Shown here piece after piece: positions 47,187-58,870 of a stretch of DNA of 64,000 bases; within the stretch, counting starts at the first letter, position 1, and each line of letters begins with the position of its first letter. A program made the translations under genes and the position numbers. The DNA lies in NCBI GenBank assembly GCA_003117195.1, contig BDSI01000089.1:310001-374000 (forward strand), written 5' to 3'. The notes below the pieces were generated by a model. The model was not told where the DNA came from. It saw only the letters and a list, made by a program, of their open reading frames with translations, and ran no database searches. The stretch comes from Eudorina sp. 2006-703-Eu-15. Its lineage: Eukaryota > Chlorophyta > Chlorophyceae > Chlamydomonadales > Volvocaceae.

Positions 47187-48546
47187 TCACCGACACGGCC
47201 GCCGCCGCCGCCGCATTCTCGCTGTCACTTTACCGGTGGGTCCGTTGGTCTACACCATCATGTTAAGAGATACCAGCAGCAGGGCGCGGGCGACACGATG
47301 TAACCCGTGGGTTTGCGTTCACGCCTGCTGCAACGCCCCTGCCCCTTTTCTACGGCTTCCGCGGCTCGGTTTCGTTCTGGTTCTGGTCTGGTCTCGGTCT
47401 CATGCCCGGTCGGTTTCGTTTGTGGGCAACAGTGGTGGGATGAGGACGCCCTGGGGAAAGGGGCTGGTGATGTCACGGGAGGGCATGGCGGTCGGTACCG
47501 CCAACTGTCCACCCGCATGGCCACGCCAGCAGCCAGATGTGCACCGTCCGGTACTTCTGGAGCCCATCGCCGCAGCCAGCAGCGCTGGTGACCAGCAACT
47601 CGGGGTCTGCGCCGCTAAAAGAAAAGCTGCGAGTGTGGAGGAGATTGCACTAGATAGATGCTGCTGCCGCGCGCCGCAATCGCCGTACCCGCCGTAACTG
47701 CAGTCAGGCCCTGTCGGAAGGGTCGTAGACACGCCTTGGCCATCCAGCAGGGCCGTGTAGGACGTCGGGGATCTGGAGATCCAACCGCCGGGGGCGCGCA
47801 GGTGCAGCAGCTCCACAGGTGTGCGGCCTGCGGGAGCGCGATTTATACTCTTATGGCTGTCACCGATGACCCGCGGGGTCCACTGTAACATCATTACCAT
47901 CATTATTAATACTTCCTGAAGTATCATAGATCCGAACTATCGCCATCTGGGCACAGAAAGACAATGCGTGTAGTTGGGAGGCCCAGGAGGCCCCTGGAGG
48001 CCGGTGGTGGTGGAGACAGATGAAGACGGTCCTTACCGCCAGCAAAGGAACACGGTTTCGTGATAGGATCGTTGGGACCTGGTGGGCCTTGTCTTCAGAT
48101 GGTCGAAGGTTGACGTGTTTTACCAATCTTGCTGTGCATTTTCACGGCTTCGTGCGATCTATGGCATGTAATCTGGGTGTCTGGTGAGGCCCGGTGATGA
48201 TCGTCACCTGGGTGCGCCCCTGGGTGCGGTCTCATTTGGCAGCAGTGGCCTCACCGCGGGTGCGCTGTACAGGAACGCGACAGCACAGTGTGGTGCATGG
48301 ACGTGTGCGATGTCGTGCATCGACGTGCGTGATCTGCACTGACATTTTACCAGTAACCTGTATGTGCTTGTCGGTTGACTTCTACAAGTAACACAAAGTA
48401 ATGGGTACCGTGGGCTCTACATCTTCGAAGGCTACCAAGACAAGGGCGTGTAGCCGTGCACGGGTCACCAGTACCAACAGGCGGCACAGATTTACCACCT
48501 TATCCATTTGATATCATCGCTGATAAGTAATCAATTATTAGGACAA

Positions 48547-48592
48547 GTAGGGGGTCGGCTTCCTCGAAGCCGGGAAAGGGCGGACCCCCTAC
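48547..48592. repeat. Nested foldback repeat, copy 2 of the dispersed 18-mer
   Basis: Outer arms GTAGGGGGTC (48547-48556) and GACCCCCTAC (48583-48592) pair perfectly over 10 bp. Inside is the hairpin GGCTTC-CTC-GAAGCC (48557-48571) also found at 39989-40003. It resembles a small foldback or MITE remnant. Confidence 0.85.
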
Positions 48593-49462
48593 CTGCCCCT
48601 ACAATCCGTACAGGCCGGTTGGCTTACAACGAAAACTCTATTACCGCGAGAGAGTGTGCGAGAGTGAAAGAATGATGTCGTTGTTGTTGAAAGTGGATCG
48701 GCGTGCATAGGTTCAGCAAGCAACCCGCAGTACGCGCCGCAGGGCGCCGCCGGGAACGGTAACCGAATCGTCATTATCGTTAGGCTAGACGCCTCTGCAC
48801 TACCACATCCGTCTATCTAAGAGATGTTTGCGAAGAAAGCTTGAAATGCTCTCATTTTTCGTTTACTGAAGGTTCGTCGGCAAGGATTGTGCAAGGCAAC
48901 CCTTCAGTTGCACGCCCGCAGCAGACCTGAACCTCTCAAATGTGCTAACAATAGTTACATCGCAAATTTAAGGCTAAAACAGGGCGCGAAAGAGCCGCAG
49001 TGTGACCTGGACTTCGAGAACTTGTTGGTACTCGATATGCTATCCCTTTGCATGCTTAACTTATATTGCAATATATATTGTTGAATTTCCATTCATATGG
49101 CAAGAGAGAAAGGCAAATCTTGACTTTGGTGGTAACAATTACCAGAACACTAATTACGAACGCGCCGCCTGTTTCTAATCCTATTATTATTTATGCGGCA
49201 CCTGCTGAAACAAATATCAACGCGAGAGGGCCTGGTTTGACGTTGAACTCGGTCCATGGAGACCGAGGAGCTTTACTTTAACCGTTTGTGCTCATACGAG
49301 TATTGCCAGCCAAAAAATACATTGCAATAGAGGATAATTAAAATGACAATATGACAAACCTAGCTGGCCGCGTATTTAATTAGTTCGCCGTGTATTTAAC
49401 GTCTTGCCGTTAGCCACGGCACACGGCTCACACGGAACACGGTCAGGGGCAATCCTAGGGGT

Positions 49463-49498
49463 CGGGGCCCCCCGAAAGCGCTTCGCGCTGGGGCCCCG
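49463..49498. repeat. GC-rich inverted repeat
   Basis: CGGGGCCCC at 49463-49471 pairs with GGGGCCCCG at 49490-49498, with a palindromic AAGCGCTT between. Function unknown. Confidence 0.8.
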
Positions 49499-49908
49499 CC
49501 CAAAAACCTGCAGTTTCGCGCAGATGAAGTATTTGCCCAGCCGACCTGCGCGGGCGTAGTAGTATTTATCTCAGCAGCTATGCGCGCAACTGCAAATAAA
49601 CCTTGCCACCCGCGCCCCAATGCGCTACCCCGATGCGTCGTCTGGGGTATGTTGCTGCACATACTTGCTTACTGAAGTAGGAGTAAGTATGAGCTGGCGG
49701 ATGTTCGTGAATGCTCTCGTTGTGCTAGACCAGGAGGGCGATTTGGGGTGCGCCTGCCGCGGTAATCAACCGCGTAACGATCTACTGACGGCAGTCGTTC
49801 GGGTCAGCGCTTCGACGTGTGAGGCTGGCGCCTCGGTAAGAGCAGGTATAAGTTGCACCGGGATGCAGTGAAAAACATGACTGACACATCATCACTACCC
49901 GACCAAAA

Positions 49909-49981
49909 CGCTCCCGTACAGGATTGAACTGTAGACCTTGCGGTTAACAGCCGCACGCTCTACCGACTGAGCTACGAGAGC
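49909..49981 (-). tRNA. tRNA-Asn (anticodon GTT)
   Basis: A 73-base cloverleaf on the minus strand: 7-bp acceptor (GCTCTCG/CGGGAGC, one G-T pair), D arm GCTC-AGTCGGTA-GAGC, anticodon arm TGCGG-CTGTTAA-CCGCA with anticodon GTT, variable AGGTC, T arm TACAG-TTCAATC-CTGTA, discriminator G. No intron and no encoded CCA. A TTTT pol III terminator follows at once (AAAA at 49905-49908 on the plus strand). It resembles plant nuclear tRNA-Asn. Confidence 0.96.
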
Positions 49982-50547
49982 GGTATGCTATTGTACGGCA
50001 CATCCGTGGCTGTATGCCCCATCTGGGGAAGGTCTGACTCATGCAAATTACGCAAAACATTAATAATAATAATAATGAACTGCTTATCAAATGTAGACAG
50101 CGAAGTCCATGTGCGCCAAACCTGACGGCCAGGCCAGACCTCCCACCTACTCCCACCGTATTGTACGGCACACGTGTTCTTGGTCAAATTTTCCTTCCCG
50201 TCCGCGTGCGCGCTAATCGTGTCAAGTTGTCAACGCAGTGCCCAGTGAGCTGCGAGTGCACGGACCTTGCCGTTGCGCCGTCTACTTCAACACGGACGCC
50301 TCGAAATACTGCCAAGCCACCCCAACCAAAACAACAATATAACTTTTGGACGTCCGTCCTGCACTTCACTCCTGCTTTTCCCAGTTCTAAAACATGGCAG
50401 TCGGGGAGGAACCTGCAGCTCACCTCTGCGACTTTCGCATGTGGATCCCGGCAAGCAAGCACGCAAGCACTAAAAGCACCAAAGTTATCGGTTTTTCCTT
50501 GGAGTGCACCTTTTCCCACACCACCACTGTGCTCTGGACCCAGTCGG

Positions 50548-53500
50548 TTAACTCTTCTCAACTTGGAAGTATGCGGTGTATCGTTCGTCGACCAGGTTGC
50601 CGATGGGCACCAGCAGGTAGTGGCGGTTGGTCCCAGCCACCACGTGCGCGCCCGCCGGGTAGGCACGGCGCGCCGCCGGCGCCAGGCGGAACGAGCTCGC
50701 CGAGCTGAACGCCGGGCTGCTGGCGGGTCGCTGCCGCAGCCGCAGCGCCGAGCGCACCGCCTTGCATTGGCCGCAGGAGTGCCGGCACAGCACCCGAGCC
50801 GTGTCTGCGGGAATGTGCGGCGGGCGCCAGTTATTATTAGAGATGTTACAGCGGACCCCGGTAGTTATAATGGCCACTGGTGTGGGCAGGTGGGTTCCTT
50901 TGCTAAATACATACCCACAGACACTTACAGGAGTCCTGCTGGCATGCGTTCGTCCCGCCGCTGCCGTCTGGGCATGTGTCCACCGGCGCATCCCGGCAGG
51001 CCGCCGTGTCCGCCGAGTCGTCCGCGACCCGGACGGCGGTCAGGTAGTGTCCGGGGCGGGCCGCCGCCTCGAACGACACCGTATCCGTGGCCCCATCCAG
51101 GCCGGGGCGCATCATCCACATGGCCCGGCTGCAGGAAGACGGCTTGGACCCGACGGCGCCCTGCGCAGTGCACGGTATGTACCAATGTACGGGGTCGTGT
51201 TTGGCGGCGAGGACGAGCGTCTGGCCGCCCGCGGGACGGAGATCCCCGCCCCTATACAGGCACGCAGGCAGGCAGGCAGGCCACTACCTTTCCTTTCCGT
51301 TCACTCAGGCGACAAGGCACCCCTTAGCTCCCATCATCGCCAGCAAAAGGAAGCCCCGAACCGGCCCCCCGCCGCCCGCCGTACCGGCTGCAGTACAATG
51401 ACGTCCGTGTGGTCGTACGCGATGTAGTGGTTGGGGTAGCCCATGGCCTCCAGACTCAGCTGCTGCCCCGAGTCGTGCTGGCCCAGCCGCATCAGGGAGC
51501 GCAGGGACGAGAAAGCGTCCGTTATGGAGCCGTGGCTGGGGGAAGGGGTGCGGGGTCAGAAACACTGAGCCGTGGGGAAAGCGGGCTGTGCGTGCGCGGC
51601 GTGCGTGCGGATGTACGCTGTCGTTGTGTCAGGCGTGCTTGTGCTGGGCCGGGCGGGTCATGGACGTTAAGTCGCCAGGTCGCTGCCACAGACGAAGACT
51701 GGGTGGGTCACCGCAATGTTGCGCTGTCTGGCTGTCGGGTGCCGCAATGTGCCGTCATCGTCGCGTGGCTCCGGGTTGCGCCTTCGCTGCCTTCGATGAT
51801 TCGCCCTATCCATGCTGGCTGAGAGGAAGCAACAACGCTTGGACAACGCCGCGGGGCAGCATACTGGATGCCGGACGGGGTGCTCCGGCGTTGTGGCCCT
51901 TGCAATGGCCACCGCGCATCGGGGGACCTGACCCGGGGGAGCCCACCTGACGACCAACGACCAACGACCGTGTGACACTTGCCTGGAAATCTCCGCGCTG
52001 ACATCGTCCTCCTGGCTGCCATGCCCGTGCAGCAGCGACAGCAGGTTGTGGTGCCCCGCGGCGGCCGACGAGAAGCCGCCGGCGTCCCCGCCGTGGTGGC
52101 ATCCACGGCCCAGGCGGAAGGTGGCGTCCATCGCGTCGCCGCCGTCCTCCAGCTCGGAGACGTAGAGCAGGTTGGCGTCGTTGCGCACGTGCAGGCTCGC
52201 GTTCCAGCCGGCCTGGCAGGGATGTGCGGGGACACTTCAGGTACAGGTGTCGCCCCCCGCTGATCACGGTGGCGGGTCAGTTGTTGTGTAGCCCCGTGGC
52301 CTGCTGTGGTAGTGACTATCACACAGAGCTCCAGACAATCTTGTTTCCTCGTCTGGCCCCTTAACCCCTTGCAACAGCAGCCAGGTAACATTCCCCCAGA
52401 GTGTTGAATTCTTCCACGATTCGCAATGTTTAAAAAACGACTTCCTGTATGACAGCCACCTGCAGCGAGAGCAGCTCGTCCGCCTCCTCCGGCAGGTACA
52501 CCCTGCCCGCCAGGTTGACCGGGGAGCCGGGGTTGGAGCCCAGGGAGGCGGCAGCCATCGCGGTGGCGGAGGTGCCCGGCAGCCGCAGCAGGCGGTCGTT
52601 GTGGGTGATGCCCGCCATCACGAAAGGACCCATCATGACGGCCTGGGGCGGGTTGGCAAGTAGGCAGGCAGACAGGCAGGCAGCAGGCGGCGTTTCCAGT
52701 TTTTACAAGTGAATGCCATGATGAAACAAGCACCCTACATCCCCACGCGAAACGATCTGCAGGTCGGCTTTGACGTTTCCTGCAATCCAAGGGGCGAGGC
52801 GGCGGCGGTCGATGGAATGGCGGTCGCAAGGCCATCCGCGGGGCTCACCCAAGCGTCGTGTGTTCCCCGTCCGTGATGGAAGCGTCGCGGCGCGGGTAGG
52901 GTAAGTCACGCCAAGGCAGGGCGGGGCTGGGCGTCGCTCCCTGCACAGAGGCAGGGCGCACAGGCGCCGCGCCGGCTGTGCGGCTTGTCCTCCCCGGCGT
53001 GACAGGCACACACGTACCTGGAAGCCGTGGTACTGCGCCCGGTTCTCCGGCAGGGACTTGAGCCACCAGCGCATGGGCAGCTGCAGCGACACCGTGTCGC
53101 CCGTCGACCACTGCCTGTAATCCGAGGAGGGTGCGGGTAACACACTCGAGTACCCCTCCCACACGTCCCGGAGCCGCGTCGCGTCGCGTCGCGTCCGCAC
53201 CTGCCCAACCCCTTTTCTTGGAAAAGCCCAAAGACTCCCCCGCCGCCGCCGCCGCCGTCAAGCTTGGACCCGATCCAGAGCCTCCCCTTCGAGCCCCGGC
53301 GCCAACCCTCTGCCCCACGCCCCACATATTCCACACGGAGAACGACAATCGAGTAGGTCAGCAAGACGGAGATAGTAGGAGGCCAGCAGAACCATCCCAA
53401 TGCGCTTAGCAACCGCACTCGCCTGGTGACTTGGCAGTAGGTCCCGGGGACGGGTGCCCCCGGGCACGAGCTCCACGCCTGGCTGTTCACGACGATGCTG

Positions 53501-56500
53501 ATTCCGCCGCGCCCTGCGCCCGTCTTCCCGCCGTGCGCCCACTCGGGCACCCGAACCATGAGGGTGAAGGTGACGGAGTGCTGCGCGCCGCCCGCCGCCG
53601 CCCCGACAGGCTCGAAGCGGATCAGCGCCGTGGCGGCGGGACCTGCCGTGGCGGCAGCAGCCGCAGCAGCACATGCGATGACATGCGTACTTGATGTGCC
53701 GCCGCTGCCATAAGTAATGTGCCAAGACGCAGAACTGCACGCGCCGTGCGCAGCATAGCACGCATCGTGCAACAGATGGCGCTTGCTGTACCCATACCGC
53801 CCATGAGCGACGCGTTTAGGCTCCCAAGACCGTCTCCTGGCAACCTCCGGCCCCGTAACGGCCATGTATCCATACATGCCTTTCCGGACGCCTCGCACAA
53901 CCGGCACAACCGGTCGGGCTCCCCAGCCCGCGGCTCCAACGCCCTAAAACGGGATCACCTCCTCGTCAAGAAGAATGTCATCCGCCTCCGGCCCACCCGC
54001 ACCTGGCGCGAACATGTCGGCCTCCATCGTGATCCGGAGGCCCAGCTCCGCCCAGGTGGCCTTGGACGAGACGAGCTGGTTGATGTACAGCCGGGGCGGC
54101 AGCTGCGGGGCGGATGGGTCGCTGGCGCCGCCCTGCTCGGGACTCATATCCCTGGGGCCGGGGGGGGGGCAGCACAGGGAAGCACCACACCGGCGATTGG
54201 GAAGACGCGTGCCAGCGAGCCACATCCAACGCCGATCACGATTGGCCCGTTCGCGGCCGGGTGGGAAGGCGCTACGCGGCAGACGGAAGGTGCATGGGGG
54301 CACAAGTCGGCACAAGCAGGCAGCGGCCGCAGCCGCCGCAGCGGTCTACTTCTGGTTTGGTGTGATGCGCTCACTTGAAGTAGATCGAGTCTGCGAGCTT
54401 TGCGTACGATTCCACGACGGTGCCGTAGCAGCACCAGAAGGAGTGGTAGGGGAAGCCCCAGTGGTGGATGTTGTCCGACTTGGACTGCCCGGTGCCCATC
54501 GGCGTCAGGTACAGAAACACACCTGCGAGGGCAGGGGGGCACCGCGGCGCACCGCGACCCCGTCACGACCCCCATTCCACATGGCGCATGCCGGTACGGT
54601 ACAAGCAGGTGATGACGTTACAAGCAGGTGATGACGGCCTCGCTGGCACTCGCATACACGGGCCTGGTCTGCGGGGCGCCTGTGGCCGTGCCAGCTTGTC
54701 AGGAACCACACGCTCTTTCTTGTCAGGCTCGCTGGCCTGGGACGTGCATGGCCGCCCTACCCGCTGCTCGGATCGGCCCACCGCCCACCCGCCGGGCCCC
54801 ATGGCACTCTTGGGAGCAAGGTGCCGAGCTTACTCCGTTCTCAAGGCAGCCGGCGCATGAGCCAAACGGTCGGCGCCCCATCACTGCCAGATTGGCTGAC
54901 AGTGTGCAATTGCATTTCCAATGACCTGACCGCACCTCCCAATTCCCGAGGGCCACCGGCCCACCGCCCAGTCCCACCCCACCTGGTCCGTGCGCGTCCG
55001 AGGCGTTCCACTCGGGCCGCGGCTTGGCGAAGGCCCACCAGCCGAGCCACTCGTCGTTGTGCTCCCGCCGGAAGGTGCCGACCAGCTCGTCAGAGGCGGC
55101 GGACGACCCAGCAGCCCCGGCGTGCATGCCGGCGGTGGTGGCCAGTGTGGAGCGCAGGTGGTTGACGTGGTGGTGGTGATGGTGGTGCGCGTCCTCGCCG
55201 TGGCGGTGCGGCAACGCGCGCTGGAGGGGGTGGATTGGCAGGTGTGTCGAGTATGGTGTGGGCGCGCGACGCGGCTCATGGCGCGTGTCTGAAGGTGTGA
55301 CTCCCCATGCCACCACTGCGAAGGATTATCTTCAAAGGAGCACTATCGGTAGGTGTATGTTCCGCAAGAGACCCGCCCGAACGGTGTGTTGTGATCAGGG
55401 AAGAAACCAGCCCGAAGAAGGACCCACGTGTCCGTATGCGTTCACGATGTTGTAAGGGAACCCGCCTGGGAACCCATAGGGGGTTCGCGATGGCGACAGC
55501 TGGGCGACAACCATCATCGCGCACAGAGGCGGGTATGCTGGCGAGCGCGGCGCAGGGCTCCATCGCCTCGCTCGTCACCTGCGAGGCCTCGCCGTGACTG
55601 TCGCCGATCCGTCAGCGTGCGTTGCGGTACGGCGTCAAAAACAACCAAGAACCAACACTTCTCAACACCGCGCTGCGCCGCGCGGGCGGCGCTGCTGAAC
55701 TCTTAACATCTCGCCCTCGGTTCTGCCCCCGGATGGTGGCTGCCCCTAATACGCTGCGCCCCACGTCCGGCCGCACCTCGGGCCAGTCCTCGGGCGGCAG
55801 GCGAGCCGTCCCCAGGATGCCGTTGAGGAGCGCGCGCTCGTAGAAGTCCGCGTAGGCCACCTCCCCGCTCCAGCGGAACAGCGCCCGGGCGATTTTGAGG
55901 ATGTTGTACTGGGTGCACGTCTCCTGCGTCTCCAGAGCGTCTTTTTGCTGCACAGCGGGGAGAGATGGAAGGGGGCGGGGGCGGACGGGGGACCAGGCCG
56001 GCGCGCAAGTCCGGCCGGGCGGCATCTCAGGGCTGACTTACCGTATAATTGGGGTCACACCGCAAAGTGTGACGAGCTGACAACAGGAAGGGTTGCGGGC
56101 CCCACGCCCCGAGAAGTCCGTGCCGGCGGGCACCGGCCACCCCCTGAGACCCGGGTGTCATCGGCTAGGGGCAGGGTGCGTGCGAGTCAAGAACGCGGCC
56201 GCGCGCATTCGCCCGCGCGGCCGCACCTTCAGAATGGAGCCGGCCATCCTGTCCGGCGCCTGCCAGAACTCGTGGTCGTTGGAGCCGCCCGTGGCGAAGC
56301 TGTGGTGCGCGGTGACGATCTCGAAGAAGTTGCGGGTGGCGTTGCGGGCGGACACGTTGCCGGTGGTGTCGTACGACTCCGCGAAGCCAGTCACCTGGGA
56401 CAGGAAGGCGCGGGCACGGACCAGGGCCCCAGGGGCTCACAGGTAAATCGGTAGATAGGTGGGTAGGTGGGTGGGTGGGTGCGGAGGCAAGCACCGGGTC

Positions 56501-58500
56501 GAGCGTCACTATCGCGTGCGCCTGTTCTGCTGCAAAGGCCGCAGCGCCTGATTCCGTACCCAGCGACGGTGACCCAGAGAGATGGGCGGCGCGTCCATGA
56601 CCATGCCTGGGAGGGTGGCGTGTGCGTGTGCGCGTCCGCGGGCGCGCGGCAGCCCCAGTGGACCCACCCCACCCCACCTGGGCGAGGTGCGTGTTGGCGT
56701 GCAGGCTCTCCAGCGTGTCGAAGTTGTTCATCATGGGGCTCATGAAGAAGGGCTTCTCGAACAGCTTGGCAAACTCCAGGTGGGTCGGGTCCTTCGTGAT
56801 GCGGTGCAGCCGGAACAGGATCTGCGGCGACACGAAAGCCAGCAGGCGGGGCGACTCGCATTGCCGATGGAGAGACAGCGAAAAAACCTCAGTCCCTCCT
56901 GCCATGCGGCGGCTCCTTCCGCCTTCGTTCACCCAGCAGCCCACATCAGCCACAGCGCCTACCGTCGCGGGATCATCCTTTCAAGTGGGGCCACGCAGAG
57001 GCCGGGCACGGGCGCACGAATGACCCGACCGGGTTTCCGGACCGCGGACGACGGGTGCACCAGCCGCCTGGCCACGTCCCTGGTGGGCCCCTGCCTGCGC
57101 GCTGCAGTTCCTCCCCATTCCCCCACTCGCACCTCATTCATGCCCCCGAACTCGCAATTGAGCACAGCGTTCCAGTGCTCCCGGCCCTTGGACCGGATCA
57201 CCGCCTGGGTGCGGTTCCAGTGGTAGGCCACCATGGCCTTGGCCATGGTCAGGGCCTGCTGCTGCCCGCCCAAGTCGTACGCGTCCACCAGGCCCGCAAT
57301 GATTTTGTGGATCTGGGCCAGTGCGGGAACGGGGCCAGTGGGCAGTGGGGGCCAGTGGGGGAACGGGGTCGGGGTAGCTGGTGCGTCCATGTGTGTTGAG
57401 CACAGTATGCCACCTGGCCCATGTGTGTGTGTGTGTGTTCGGTCGCAGGCAAGGCAGGGGTGCGTGATATGCAGTGGACGCATCAGTGGGCGTAGCAGTT
57501 GCCCGTGTGTGTTTAACGAGACCGAACCCGCCCGAACCACCCAGCCCATATGCGTATGTATATGATTGCGGGTTCATTGCCCCTGCATAGAGAGCGCGGC
57601 CGCCTCCCGACCCTTTCCGGAGTTCGCCGCCCCGCAGATCGTGCTCGCACCGTGTAGTAGGGCGCCCAGACGGGCTTCAGGGCCTCGACTCGGTCGAAGA
57701 ACTCTGCCCGGGACATACATTGAGACCAAGGCAGGAGGTTCCAGTTTGTAATATTGTTCCCGCCACAGAAGATCCTGTGGCCCGGAGTGCCCACCTGTAG
57801 GGAAGGCTGAGAGGTAGCCTCCCAGATCTATGGCCTTCTGCACCTTCCCCAGCTCCGAGACCATGAGCTCCAGCCGCGTGCGGAAAGCAACATTGCCTGC
57901 AATCATGCGGAAGTGGATTGAACGGCTCCAGCGCCACGGTGTTCAAGATCGCGGATGGACGCGCTTGAAGTGATCAGGTTCACCGCGTGCAACCCCATGC
58001 GTTACCCCTTGCGTGGGGCCTTGCGCCGAACTCGCACCTGTGCTTGCGTACGCCAGCGACAGCGCTGATAGGTAGTGGCCCACGAAGTGACCTCGTAACT
58101 CGCACCCGGGGTCCTCCCAAGACACCACATACGGGAGACCCGGCGTGGGTAAGTTGGCTGTCTTCCGAAAGGACCACAACAGCCTGTCGGGCTCAAGCAT
58201 TTCTAACAAATACTTTGCATTAAGACGTTCATATCTGATTTGATACGACGTATCAAGAAGCCTAACGTCTGACAGAGGAAACGGTTCTATTTTTCCATTC
58301 GACAACCTTAGCAGGCAGACCACCAACGCGATGGCCTGCCATCCCGCAGTATAAAATACCCTGGCCATCAGCGCAGTGATTGCTATCTGGGCAAGGTAGC
58401 GAAGAGCCGAGGACCATGAGGTTTTCGGATGTACGGGCTGGATCGTGCGCCCAGGTTCAACGTTGTTGCGTGTGGCAATGGGTAGCTCCTGCGCCCCCAT
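50548..58500 (-). CDS. GH127 (DUF1680) beta-L-arabinofuranosidase-like enzyme, membrane-anchored
   Basis: Seventeen exons: 58500-58038, 57896-57795, 57703-57651, 57312-57133, 56821-56678, 56394-56227, 55947-55777, 55220-54983, 54522-54375, 54151-54003, 53642-53423, 53114-53018, 52642-52460, 52212-51983, 51535-51385, 51160-50929 and 50804-50548; 1061 residues, in frame throughout. GH127 enzymes remove beta-L-arabinofuranose, for instance from hydroxyproline-rich glycoproteins. The fold signature is clear: SFRKTANLPTPGLP, GCELRGHFVGHYLSALSL, EALKPVWAPYYT, LNCEFGGMNE, SLHANTHLA. The zinc-thiolate site is intact: Glu356 (acid/base, NDHEFW), Glu379-X-Cys381 (ETCTQYN) and Cys537-Cys538 (FWCCYGT). 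An N-terminal hydrophobic anchor (~residues 35-65) suggests the secretory route. The end (NRHYLLVPIGNLVDERYTAY) matches plant homologues, and SFEAAARPGHYLTA looks like an AbfB-type segment. Two introns need GC donors (53422, 51982). Confidence 0.94.
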
Positions 58501-58870
58501 ACTTATGCTTTATCAAACCTCTTATCTGGAGTGAGCTATACTGTGCTTACAGTATACAAAGGGCCTTCCTTCGGCTGTCGCTGACTTTTCGATTTGACGA
58601 CAAGGGAATGGCAGGTTTATCAGCCCCCGCAAACCCTTATCTAGTAGGTTATGAAGATTACTTGAGAAGACCGAATGTGGAGCGAAACAGGACAGGCATG
58701 TCAGAGTTGCGCAGCTGTATTGCCTGCTCGTTATACTTACAGTGCCTCATGGCTGATATGCAGAGCCTTTACATCCTGCTACTTCGGCCAGCGTATCCAA
58801 TAGCAGAGCAGCTGCAGCGGTCTCGCGGACATATGCGCCCAGCACATCGGCTGAACCGTTGCAGTCGTCC
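58501..58870. promoter_or_regulatory. Divergent promoter region of the GH127 and POC5 genes
   Basis: 370 bases between divergent start codons, AT-richer than either exon. Shared regulation is possible from layout only; no motif recognised. Confidence 0.45.

Larger units (their letters stand above)
46753..49908. other. Gene-poor interval with foldback repeats
   Basis: About 3.1 kb. The first 550 bases are probably the 3' UTR of the large gene. A minus-strand frame at 47400-47927 has no clear domain. Bases 48100-49440 are AT-richer with no convincing frame. Two hairpins (48547-48592, 49463-49498) and two dispersed repeats lie here, so it may hold decayed mobile-element sequence. Confidence 0.45.

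Noticed and set aside
47400..47927. 176-codon minus-strand frame with Gly-Tyr-Gly and Cys residues, suspected PAN remnant
   Set aside because: Cysteine spacing does not match the PAN gene and no exon structure could be built.
50041..51327. 428-codon plus-strand frame
   Set aside because: Antisense to the last GH127 exons and their introns; no domain.
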